Source: Methylobacter sp.
Lineage (GTDB): Bacteria > Pseudomonadota > Gammaproteobacteria > Methylococcales > Methylomonadaceae
NCBI GenBank assembly: GCA_003158415.1
Contig: PMJA01000043.1
Coordinates: 1-6,384 of the forward strand
Length of the DNA stretch: 6,384 nucleotides
Direction of reading: 5' to 3'
Made by a program: the position numbers and the translations under genes. Shown here in pieces: positions 1 through 5,799 of the stretch. Positions within the stretch are counted from its first letter, which is position 1; every line of letters starts with the position of its first letter. The notes beneath the pieces were generated by a model. The model did no database searches and was not told the DNA's origin. It was given only the letters and a program-made list of their open reading frames with translations.

Positions 1-1394
1 GCGCCGAGATGGGCGCGTAAAACCCCTGCTCCCAGTTCCACTTCCGCGCAGTAATAGGCAACCAGGCGCTTGTCTCCGTTCTCCTCTCGCGCCAGCACAA
101 CCGCTTCGTACACGGCGGGATGTTGCGCCAAGGCCGTTTCGATTTCTCCCAGTTCAATCCGAAAACCACGGATTTTGACCTGATAGTCGTTGCGGCCCAA
201 AAACTCGATGTTGCCGTCGGCGAGCCAGCGACCCATATCGCCGGTTTTGTACATCCGGGCATGCGGCTGTTGGCTAAAGGGATCAATCAGAAAGCGCTCT
301 GCCGTCAGGGCGGGATCATTCAAATAGCCTAAAGCCACGCCATCGCCACCGATATACAATTCGCCACGCACACCTATCGGTACCGGTTGAACATACCGAT
401 CCAGTATGTAAACGGTTGTATTGGCGATAGGTCGACCTATGGGAATAGAGCTATTCTCATCTTTACAGTCGGTAATTTCGTAGGTGGTCGCAAAGGTGGT
501 GGTTTCAGTCGGGCCATAGCCATTAAGCAAATGTTGCGGCGGCGCATGGCGTAACACTTTAGCGATAGAGCGCGGATCAAGTTTGTCGCCCCCTACCAAT
601 AAATAGCGTAAACGTCTAAAATCGACAGCAGACCGTACTACATATTGATTAAAAAGCCCTACCGTCAACCATAAAATGCTGATCTGATAGCGTTTTAAAA
701 TCTCGTTAAAACGTTCGGCTTCAAGCACTGCCGACTCGTCGATAACAACAATCCTTCCGCCATTGAGTAGCGGCGCCCACACTTCAAAAGTGCAGGCATC
801 AAAGGCCGGATTCGCAGCTAATGCAACACTATCATTGACCTCTATTTGCAGATAGCCGTTGTTCAATACCAAACGCCCTATCGCACGGTGCGGTACCATC
901 ACGCCTTTGGGAATACCGGTAGAACCGGAGGTGTAAATAATATAGGCTAACTGTTCTGAAGTCTGGCCGGTTTCACCACGCGTCAGGTTGACGCCGGACT
1001 GCGACGCCCAAAGTGTTGCATTGGCGCTCAGGTTTATACATGGCAGATGTTCGATAACAGCTGACAGGCGCTCGGCCGTACTCGTCTGGGTGAGTATCGC
1101 AATCGGCGCACTGTTTGCCAAGATACGTTTTAAACGTTCCGCCGGATAGCCGACATCGAGCGGGACATAAGCCCCACCCGCCTTGAGTATAGCCAGCAGG
1201 CCGATAATCAGATTCAGGCTGCGTTCAACGCAAATGCCGACCCGTACATCCGGCGCTACACCTAGTTGCCGCAGGTAATGGGCCAAACGGTTGGCCTGCG
1301 CGTTCAGCTCGCCATAGCTGAGCTGTTGTTCGCCATGCTCCACCGCGATGCTATGTGGCGTTTTCGCCGCCTGAGCTTCGAACAGTTCGTGCAC
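1..1394 (-). other. Adenylation domain A2, valine-like, truncated by window edge
   Basis: From about residue 1125 to the window end at 1588. Motifs present: LSYGELNAQANRLA, LKAGGAYVPLD, TSGSTGIPKG from 1279, FDACTFE from 1322, NGYGPTE from 1415, YKTGDMG from 1506 and RGFRIELGEIE from 1533. The A9 (LPDYMVP-type) and A10 (NGK) motifs lie beyond position 1. The pocket residues are D1323, A1324, F1327, W1366, L1390, G1392, G1416, T1424 and F1425, giving DAFWLGGTF. The established valine code is DAFWIGGTFK, so only the conservative Ile/Leu exchange differs in the nine readable positions. Valine is the likely substrate, with a related branched-chain residue as the alternative. Confidence 0.92.
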
Positions 1395-4300
1395 GCAGAG
1401 GTGTTTTGGATAGTCCGTTGCAGTCGCATTCCAGTCATAGAGCACGGTTTGCCGTTCGGCTTTGCTAAGCAACGGCAGTTGCCCGACGGTTTGCAGGTCG
1501 TCGCTAATCATCGCTTTAAGCAAACTTATCCAGTAACCTAGATAACGCTGCACGGTGGCGGGTTCGAATAGTGCGCTAGCGTATTCAAGCCCACCGACAA
1601 TGTTCACGCCTGCGTCTTCCAGCGATAATACCAGGTCGAATTTTGCCGTCCTATGGAGGCTATCGACAGTAGATACGCATAAACCGGGCAGTTCCAGTTC
1701 ACATTGCGGGGTATTTTGCCAAGCGAACATGACTTGAAATAGCGGGGCATAGGCTAAACTGCGCGGCGGCTGGATAATCTCGACCACCTGCTCGAAAGGC
1801 ATATCTTGATGGGCGAGCGCCTCCAACACTTGGCTTTTTACTCGGTCTAGCAGTTCCGCCACGCTCGGCGCATCCGACACATCGATACGTAACGCGAGGG
1901 TATTGACGAAAAAACCGATTAGCCGTTCAATTTCTTCGCATCCGCGATTCGCGGTCGGCGTGCCGATCACTACTTCGTCTTGGCCCGATAGCCTCGCCAG
2001 CAACAGCCCCCAGCCGGTCAGCAGGGTGACGAACAAGGTGACGCCATGCCGGACGCTCAGCGCTTTCAACTGCGCTGTCAATTCGGCATCAAGCACTACA
2101 CTAATTTGCGAACCCCGATTATTTTGTTGGGCGGGGCGTGGGTAGTCGGTCGGTAATTCAAGCAGCATCGGCGCGCCGACCAGCGCGGACTTCCAGTAGG
2201 CGGCTTGCTCCGCTAGACGATTTGCGTCCAGCCACTGGCGTTCCCAAGCCGCATAGTCGATGTATTGCACCGGCAACGGCGGCAGTGGGTCGGCATCGCC
2301 CTGCAGGAATGCCGTGTACAGAACCTGTAATTCATTGAGCAGCACCCCTATCGACCAGCCGTCCGAGATGATGTGATGCTGGGTGAGCAACAGTACGGAT
2401 TCATGATCCGCCAGTCGCAGCAGCCGTCCACGCAGCAATGGGCCCTGTACGAAATCGAACTCATCCCGTGCTTCGCGTTCCAGCCACTGCGTCAGTTCGG
2501 CTACACTATCGGCCTGTCCGCGCAGATCCAGTTCAATAAGTGAAAAACCGCAGTCGACAGCGTTAAGGCGCTGCTCCGGCGGCTCAACGCCGACTTGGAC
2601 AAAGGTGGTGCGTAGCGCTTCATGCCGGGCGACGATGCGATCCAGCGCTTGCCGTAGCGCCGCCGCATCCAGTTGGCCTATCAACCGTAGCGCCATAGGG
2701 ATGTGGTAAGCGAGGCTGCCGCCTTTCATCTGCGCCAGGAACCACAAACGCTGCTGGGCGAAAGACAAGGCTAAACGCCCCGTGCGGACGACCGGCTGTA
2801 TCGGCGGCAGTTCACTGGCGACTGCGCTTTGCAGGCTACCGGCAAAGTCGGCGAGTACCGGCAATGCGAATACACGCTCTATGGGCGCTTCGACGCCTAA
2901 CCCCCGTCTTAACCGGGAAACGGCTTGTACCGCCAGCAAAGAATACCCGCCCAGATCAAAGAAGTTGTCGTTCCGGCCTACCCGCTCTACTTTTAGCAAT
3001 TCGGCCCAAATCAACGCCACTGTCCGCTCGATTTGGCCGATGGGCGCTTCGTATCCGCGCACGATATAGTCTGCACCGGTTGGCGCCGGTAGTGCTTTCC
3101 GATCCAGCTTGCCGTTCGGCGTTAACGGTAACGTGTCCAGTTGGACATAGGCCGCCGGCACCATGTAGTCCGGCAAACTGGCGCCGAGATGGGCGCGTAA
3201 AACCTCCGCCCCCTGTTCCTTTTCTCCGCAGTAATAAGCAACCAGGCGCTTGTCTCCGCCTTCTTCTCGCGCCAACACCACTGCTTCTCGTACGCCGGGG
3301 TGTTGTAATAATGTCGTTTCGATTTCCCCCAGTTCAATGCGAAAGCCGCGAATTTTTACTTGATGGTCGTTGCGCCCCAAAAACTCGATGTTGCCATCCG
3401 CAAGCCAGCGCCCCATATCGCCTGTTTTGTACATCCGGGCATGCGGCTGTTGACTGAAAGGGTCGTCCAGAAAGCGCTCTGACGTCAGTTCGGGCCGGTT
3501 TAGATAGCCTCGGGCTACCCCGGCGCCGCCTATGTGCAGTTCGCCTGTGATGCCTATCGGCGCTGGCTGCCCTTGAGAGTCTAGAATGTAAATTTGGGTG
3601 TTGGCGATGGGGCGGCCTATCGGCGGCAGCTGCCCCCATGCGTTCAAGTCGCTTGGCAATCGGTACGCTGTCACCACATGGGTTTCGGACGGACCATACT
3701 GATTCTCTAGGCGGCAATCGTTCAATCCGGCTATAAAGCTTTTGATTGTAGCATTGATACGCAGTTGTTCGCCTGCGGTGATCAGTTCTAGAAGGGATTT
3801 TGGGGGGAAACCTCGCTCCGTGGCCGCCGTGGACAATTGATCAAGCGCGATAAAAGGTAAAAATAAACGTTCAATACGTTGATTGTCTAAAAATTGTAAC
3901 AGTAGATACGGATCGCGGCGGGTCAGATTATCGACCAGCACCAAGACGCCGCCGCTAAACCAAGTAGCAAACATCTCCTGAAACGATACGTCGAAATTGA
4001 TGGGGCTATATTGCAGCGTTCGCAACGGGGCCTGGTTTTGCCCAGCGCTCACTTGCCAGACGACCAGGTTAATCAGTGCCGAGTGCGGCATTTCCACGCC
4101 TTTGGGTTTCCCCGTGGAACCGGAGGTATAAATGACATAAGCCAGCTGTTTTGCGCTTTGGCTGGTTTGATGTGGATCCAGGTTGGCGCAGGACATCGCT
4201 TGCCACGGCTGAATCTCAGCGCTTAGATTAATACAAGTCAGTCCAGCGGCTAGCTCAATCAACTGGGCTTCCGTTTCCGCATCCGTCAGCAATACCAAGG

Positions 4301-4766
4301 GCTGACTGTCTGTCAGCATATATCCTAGCCGTTCTCGCGGGTAGCTCGGGTCGAGCGCCACATAAGCCCCTCCCGCTTTGAGTATGCCCAGTAAGCCGAT
4401 CAGCATATTCAGGCTGCGTTCAACGCAAATGCCGACCCGTACATCCGGCGCTACACCTAGTTGCCGCAGGTAATGGGCCAAACGGTTGGCCTGCGCGTTC
4501 AGATCGCTGTAACTGAGTCGCTGTTCGCCGTGCTCCACCGCGATGCTATGTGGCGTTTTCGCCGCCTGAGCTTCGAACAGTTCGTGCACGCAGAGGTGTT
4601 TTGGATAGTCCGTTGCAGTCGCATTCCAGTCATAGAGCACAGTTTGCCGTTCGGCTTTGCTAAGCAACGGCAGTTGCCCGACGGTTTGCCGGTCGTCGCT
4701 AACCATATCTTTAAGCAAAGTATTGAAGCTGGACACTTCGTCTAACTGCATATCTTGATCATGCAT
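1..4766 (-). CDS. Nonribosomal peptide synthetase, initiation end (A-PCP-C-A...), 3' part outside window
   Basis: This is a multimodular cytoplasmic enzyme that activates amino acids as aminoacyl-adenylates, loads them on carrier-protein phosphopantetheine arms and condenses them. Reading the minus strand from ATG at 4766 gives 1588 codons without a stop, running off the window at position 1. Domain order is A1 (about residues 60-560), PCP1 (575-640), C2 (665-1095) and A2 (from 1125, incomplete). No C domain precedes A1, so this is probably the first subunit of its assembly line. The start at 4766 is preceded by a weak GGA about 7 nt upstream. A further in-frame ATG at 4844 would add 26 residues, but has no ribosome binding site and lies in transposon-like sequence. 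The in-frame stop above it is near 4876-4878. Short plus-strand frames across this region are antisense shadows. The enzyme class is certain; the exact start and the product are not. Confidence 0.96.
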   Translation of the reverse strand, partial: MHDQDMQLDEVSSFNTLLKDMVSDDRQTVGQLPLLSKAERQTVLYDWNATATDYPKHLCVHELFEAQAAKTPHSIAVEHGEQRLSYSDLNAQANRLAHYLRQLGVAPDVRVGICVERSLNMLIGLLGILKAGGAYVALDPSYPRERLGYMLTDSQPLVLLTDAETEAQLIELAAGLTCINLSAEIQPWQAMSCANLDPHQTSQSAKQLAYVIYTSGSTGKPKGVEMPHSALINLVVWQVSAGQNQAPLRTLQYSPINFDVSFQEMFATWFSGGVLVLVDNLTRRDPYLLLQFLDNQRIERLFLPFIALDQLSTAATERGFPPKSLLELITAGEQLRINATIKSFIAGLNDCRLENQYGPSETHVVTAYRLPSDLNAWGQLPPIGRPIANTQIYILDSQGQPAPIGITGELHIGGAGVARGYLNRPELTSERFLDDPFSQQPHARMYKTGDMGRWLADGNIEFLGRNDHQVKIRGFRIELGEIETTLLQHPGVREAVVLAREEGGDKRLVAYYCGEKEQGAEVLRAHLGASLPDYMVPAAYVQLDTLPLTPNGKLDRKALPAPTGADYIVRGYEAPIGQIERTVALIWAELLKVERVGRNDNFFDLGGYSLLAVQAVSRLRRGLGVEAPIERVFALPVLADFAGSLQSAVASELPPIQPVVRTGRLALSFAQQRLWFLAQMKGGSLAYHIPMALRLIGQLDAAALRQALDRIVARHEALRTTFVQVGVEPPEQRLNAVDCGFSLIELDLRGQADSVAELTQWLEREARDEFDFVQGPLLRGRLLRLADHESVLLLTQHHIISDGWSIGVLLNELQVLYTAFLQGDADPLPPLPVQYIDYAAWERQWLDANRLAEQAAYWKSALVGAPMLLELPTDYPRPAQQNNRGSQISVVLDAELTAQLKALSVRHGVTLFVTLLTGWGLLLARLSGQDEVVIGTPTANRGCEEIERLIGFFVNTLALRIDVSDAPSVAELLDRVKSQVLEALAHQDMPFEQVVEIIQPPRSLAYAPLFQVMFAWQNTPQCELELPGLCVSTVDSLHRTAKFDLVLSLEDAGVNIVGGLEYASALFEPATVQRYLGYWISLLKAMISDDLQTVGQLPLLSKAERQTVLYDWNATATDYPKHLCVHELFEAQAAKTPHSIAVEHGEQQLSYGELNAQANRLAHYLRQLGVAPDVRVGICVERSLNLIIGLLAILKAGGAYVPLDVGYPAERLKRILANSAPIAILTQTSTAERLSAVIEHLPCINLSANATLWASQSGVNLTRGETGQTSEQLAYIIYTSGSTGIPKGVMVPHRAIGRLVLNNGYLQIEVNDSVALAANPAFDACTFEVWAPLLNGGRIVVIDESAVLEAERFNEILKRYQISILWLTVGLFNQYVVRSAVDFRRLRYLLVGGDKLDPRSIAKVLRHAPPQHLLNGYGPTETTTFATTYEITDCKDENSSIPIGRPIANTTVYILDRYVQPVPIGVRGELYIGGDGVALGYLNDPALTAERFLIDPFSQQPHARMYKTGDMGRWLADGNIEFLGRNDYQVKIRGFRIELGEIETALAQHPAVYEAVVLAREENGDKRLVAYYCAEVELGAGVLRAHLG
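1212..1524 (-). repeat. Intragenic duplicated block, copy in A2 module
   Basis: This stretch is nearly identical to 4407-4719, always at an offset of 3195 bp. Positions 1212-1307 (96 bp) and 1336-1445 (110 bp) match base for base, and by my count there are about 13 differences over 313 bp. It encodes the C-A linker and the first part of the A domain. The rest of the two A domains is much more divergent, especially around the pocket, so the block looks locally homogenised. Confidence 0.93.
1482..2774 (-). other. Condensation domain C2, first peptide bond
   Basis: Residues about 665-1095. C1 motif LSFAQQRLWFL starts at L667. C2 motif RHEALRTTF starts at R714. C3 catalytic motif HHIISDGW is at H797-H798 to D802-G803. 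Then come YIDYAAWERQW, IGFFVNTLALR (from I950), HQDMPFEQVVE and RSLAYAPLFQVMF. The HHxxxDG catalytic residues are complete. With no epimerase upstream, an LCL-type domain (L donor, L acceptor) is the expected subtype, but I cannot tell subtypes apart by eye. It should join the A1-loaded residue to the A2-loaded residue. Its tail runs into the linker (SLLKAMISDDLQTVGQLP) that is also found at the very start of the protein. Confidence 0.93.
2847..3044 (-). other. Peptidyl carrier (thiolation) domain PCP1
   Basis: Residues about 575-640 lie between A1 and the C domain. The phosphopantetheine attachment motif reads DNFFDLGGYSLLAVQ, with the modified serine at S609 (codon at 2940-2942). The usual motif is LGG(H/D)S; here a tyrosine replaces the His/Asp just before the serine. 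Upstream, APIGQIERTVALIWAELLKVERVGRNDNF is typical carrier helix 1 and loop sequence (segment shown is representative of residues about 580-605). The domain carries the A1-activated residue to the donor site of the C domain. No epimerisation domain follows, so the first residue is expected to remain in its loaded configuration. Confidence 0.9.
3087..4589 (-). other. Adenylation domain A1, proline-like specificity
   Basis: Residues about 60-560. Core motifs are in order: LSYSDLNAQANRLA, LKAGGAYVALD (Ala where Pro is usual), TSGSTGKPKG at 214-223, FDVS at 258-261, NQYGPSE at 355-361, GELHIGGAGVARGYL, YKTGDMG from 446, RGFRIELGEIE from 473, LPDYMVP, and NGKLDRK from 551 with the catalytic lysine K553. 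Lining the sequence up with the gramicidin synthetase GrsA pocket gives D259, V260, Q263, F302, I329, A331, Q356, V364, V365 and K553, that is DVQFIAQVVK. The proline code I remember is DVQLIAHVVK, which matches at 8 of 10 positions. Proline or a related imino acid is therefore the best guess. All catalytic motifs are intact, so the domain should be active. Confidence 0.9.
4407..4719 (-). repeat. Intragenic duplicated block, copy in A1 module
   Basis: This is the partner of 1212-1524 at a 3195-bp offset, encoding the start of A1 and the linker before it. Similarity ends abruptly near 4719, about 15 codons after the NRPS start, where the second copy continues into the C domain. A second, looser region of similarity covers the A-domain 3' parts (1-300 against 3181-3480, offset exactly 3180). 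The 15-bp offset change reflects indels between the two A domains. Confidence 0.93.
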
Positions 4767-4874
4767 AGGTATTTCCAAGTAGGCTGTTGAAAAACAAATT
4801 CCCTTAAGATTTTCAGAGCACCCAGAATTTGAACTCTTGGGCATAAGCTTAAAGCCACTAACAATATGAACAAC

Positions 4875-4981
4875 TTAAGGGGATCTCTATTAATTCAATT
4901 TTTAAAAACTGGTACTCATAAATTTCAATGACTTATATTCGTCAATATTGCGAAAAAAGCAATTTTTAGAGGTCCCCTTAA
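4875..4981. mobile_element. MITE-like inverted-repeat element
   Basis: The left end TTAAGGGGATCTCTATTAATT (4875-4895; shown one base over 20 only as the repeat unit) pairs with the reverse complement of 4961-4981, matching at 18 of 21 positions. The outer 9 bp TTAAGGGGA are perfect. The 107-bp interior is AT-rich and non-coding. Short size, terminal inverted repeats and no reading frame are what miniature inverted-repeat transposable elements look like. TTAA at both ends could be the target site. A third copy of the end motif (CCCTTAAG, 4801-4808) lies just outside and pairs perfectly with 4874-4881, so the element may be nested or rearranged. The family is not identified. Confidence 0.45.
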
Positions 4982-5185
4982 CCGAAATCGACTTCATTTA
5001 AGAGCTTCTAAGCAGCCTGCTAACCAAAAAAAACCGATAATTATAACATCCAGTTAAAGTCCCTTACAATACAGGGCAATCGCATTAAAACTCTATTGAC
5101 CTTAGAGGTAAAATAGTGCAATTTTGATAATGCTATCATGAACCTAAAAACCGCAGTTGAGGTGCTTGGTGATCATTCCAAAATC

Positions 5186-5210
5186 CCGTTCGCCCTTAGC
5201 TTGTCGAAGG
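5186..5210 (+). repeat. REP-like element (partial)
   Basis: The sequence CCGTTCGCCC followed by TTAGCTTGTCGAAGG matches the widespread proteobacterial REP core (CGCCCTGAGCTTGTCGAAGG) with one base changed. A complete unit would continue into GGCGAACGG to close the outer stem. Here it continues AGGTCAG, so only the inner CCTT/AAGG pairing remains. It is therefore a truncated or decayed copy. Read in one frame it encodes the familiar PFALSLSK peptide. Confidence 0.55.
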
Positions 5211-5213
5211 AGG

Positions 5214-5242
5214 TCAGATTTATTGTTTAAAAGAAAATCTGA
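5214..5242. repeat. Stem-loop, 8-bp perfect stem
   Basis: TCAGATTT (5214-5221) pairs with AAATCTGA (5235-5242) around a 13-nt AT-rich loop. It is followed on the plus strand by AAAAAG rather than a T tract, so it is not a typical intrinsic terminator in that direction. It directly abuts the REP-like sequence and may be part of the same decayed element. Confidence 0.4.
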
Positions 5243-5279
5243 AAAAGTGGCCCAAACACATGGCCATTTCTGGCTCAGT

Positions 5280-5294
5280 TTAATTGGCAATTAA
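5280..5294. repeat. 15-bp palindrome TTAATTG-G-CAATTAA
   Basis: A perfect 7-bp inverted repeat around a single central G. It overlaps a degenerate copy (GGCTC at 5272, TGGCAATTA at 5285) of the repeat found three times at 5496-5613, with the same 13-bp internal spacing. It could be a protein-binding site or a chance AT-rich palindrome. Confidence 0.35.
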
Positions 5295-5362
5295 CAATTA
5301 GCACCCAAAATTTGCCAAAACGGTACTTCTGGAAAGAGGCTTGGCTCAGAACGAACACTTTT

Positions 5363-5383
5363 GGGGGCTCTTCCACAGCCCCC
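5363..5383. repeat. GC-rich stem-loop
   Basis: GGGGGCT (5363-5369) pairs with AGCCCCC (5377-5383) across a 7-nt loop (CTTCCAC). The stem is strong, but on the plus strand it is followed by CTTAAT and on the minus strand by AAAAG, so there is no U tract in either direction. It sits 24 bp left of the CRISPR-repeat-like unit. Confidence 0.5.
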
Positions 5384-5406
5384 CTTAATATCACAAACTA
5401 ATTTAA

Positions 5407-5434
5407 GAAACACCCCCACGGGCGTGGGGAAGAC
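5407..5434 (-). CRISPR. Solitary CRISPR-repeat-like unit (type I-E-like)
   Basis: This 28-bp unit begins GAAACACCCC and ends GGGGAAGAC. The reverse complement begins GTCTTCCCCACG and ends GTGGGGGTGTTTC, the layout of type I-E-like repeats (28-29 nt, central GC-rich hairpin). The hairpin is CCCCAC-GGGC-GTGGGG. The strand given is the usual repeat orientation. I looked for a second copy one repeat-plus-spacer length (about 61 bp) away on both sides and elsewhere in the window and found none, and no cas gene is visible. It may be the relic of a lost array, a single-unit crRNA-like locus, or a fortuitous hairpin. The resemblance is from memory of the repeat family, not a search. Confidence 0.5.
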
Positions 5435-5450
5435 GCCGCCTAGATGTAAC

Positions 5451-5613
5451 GGCTCGCGTTTGAAAATAGTCGGGCTTGCATTTAAAGCCGTTTTGGGCTC
5501 GAATTAATTGCAAATGAAAAGGCGCATCGGCTCAGATTATCTGCAAATGAGCTTGCATTTATAGACTTCGGCTTGCATTTAACTTTTGCGGGCTCACTTT
5601 GATTGCAAATGAA
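5451..5613. repeat. Cluster of degenerate 20-24 bp repeats
   Basis: Three units share GGCTC-N8-TGCAAATGA with exactly 13 bp from the first base of GGCTC to TGCAAATGA: starts at 5496, 5529 and 5591. Three further units share GGCTTGCATTTA (5473-5484, 5570-5581) or AGCTTGCATTTA (5550-5561). A GGCTC at 5451 and the weaker unit at 5272 extend the set. Seen on the minus strand, the segment is a run of roughly 20-bp AT-rich pieces, each ending in GAGCC or AAGC(C). The fixed internal spacing argues against chance. The layout resembles iterons or multiple binding sites for one protein, but no replication or transposition gene is in the window. Confidence 0.65.
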
Positions 5614-5658
5614 ATTCAAATTCCAGACCTAATTAAATAGTCAGACCAAGAATGAGGC

Positions 5659-5680
5659 AGGAGGCCTACGCCCCCCTCCT
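5659..5680. repeat. Stem-loop AGGAGG/CCTCCT
   Basis: AGGAGG (5659-5664) pairs with CCTCCT (5675-5680) over a 10-nt C-rich loop. The following bases (AGGAAGTTTG) give no U tract, so a terminator role is not supported. It lies between the degenerate repeat cluster and the small gene pair. Confidence 0.35.
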
Positions 5681-5763
5681 AGGAAGTTTGCGTAATGCAA
5701 TGGAGCCGAGGACGCGAGGGCATGGATGATTGGCTTTTTATTTTGGTTTGCTTTCGACAAAAT

Positions 5764-5785
5764 TAACTTGTAAGTTACCGGTAAC
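5764..5785. promoter_or_regulatory. Two overlapping palindromes, candidate operator
   Basis: TAACTT-GT-AAGTTA (5764-5777) is a perfect 6+6 inverted repeat, and GTTACCGGTAAC (5774-5785) is a perfect 12-bp palindrome. They share four bases and lie 15-36 bp before the ATG at 5800. Such placement is typical of operators for a repressor, including autorepressed small operons. The role is inferred from position and symmetry only, and no clear promoter hexamers were seen around it. Confidence 0.4.
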
Positions 5786-5799
5786 CATGAAACAATAAA

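Larger units (their letters stand above)
4767..5799. other. Gene-free, repeat-rich intergenic region
   Basis: About 1 kb, visibly richer in A and T than the NRPS gene, between divergent genes. I found no convincing coding frame on either strand; the longest ATG frame I looked at is 30 codons (5138-5230). The region holds inverted repeats, a REP-like sequence, stem-loops, one CRISPR-repeat-like unit and a cluster of short degenerate repeats, each listed separately. It must contain the promoters of both flanking transcription units unless the NRPS is read from inside the mobile-element-like segment. No convincing -35/-10 pair stood out. Confidence 0.7.

Noticed and set aside
1266..1541. Plus-strand frame, with a near-identical second frame at 4461-4745
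   Set aside because: Both are antisense to the duplicated block of the NRPS A domains. Their similarity simply reflects the duplicated coding sequence on the other strand.
2864..3457. Plus-strand 197-codon frame
   Set aside because: It is antisense to the A1/PCP1 coding sequence, whose motifs are intact in the minus-strand frame. Its Arg/Pro-rich composition is typical of a shadow frame in GC-rich DNA.
3122..3717. Two minus-strand frames of 71 and 127 codons
   Set aside because: They are out of frame with the NRPS reading frame, which gives A5, A7 and A8 motifs across the same bases.
4917..4945. Possible minus-strand promoter for the NRPS (TTGACG, 17 bp, TTTATG)
   Set aside because: The -35 is good, but the -10 matches only three of six consensus positions, and AT-rich DNA gives such pairs by chance.
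5096..5139. Possible plus-strand promoter (TTGACC; extended -10 TGCTATCAT)
   Set aside because: The two hexamers are 32 bp apart, no TATAAT-like hexamer lies at 16-18 bp, and no real gene follows directly.
5346..5383. Possible degenerate second CRISPR repeat left of the solitary unit
   Set aside because: TCTTCCACAGCCC resembles part of the repeat's reverse complement, but the spacing and the rest do not fit. It is explained by the GC-rich stem-loop at 5363-5383.
5704..5744. Possible intrinsic terminator AGCC...GGCT followed by TTTTTATTTT
   Set aside because: The stem is only 4 bp plus wobble pairs across a loop of more than 20 nt, so the T-rich tract alone does not support a terminator.
5722..5766. 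Short frame MDDWLFILVCFRQN
   Set aside because: It is only 14 codons, with no ribosome binding site and no sign of conservation.
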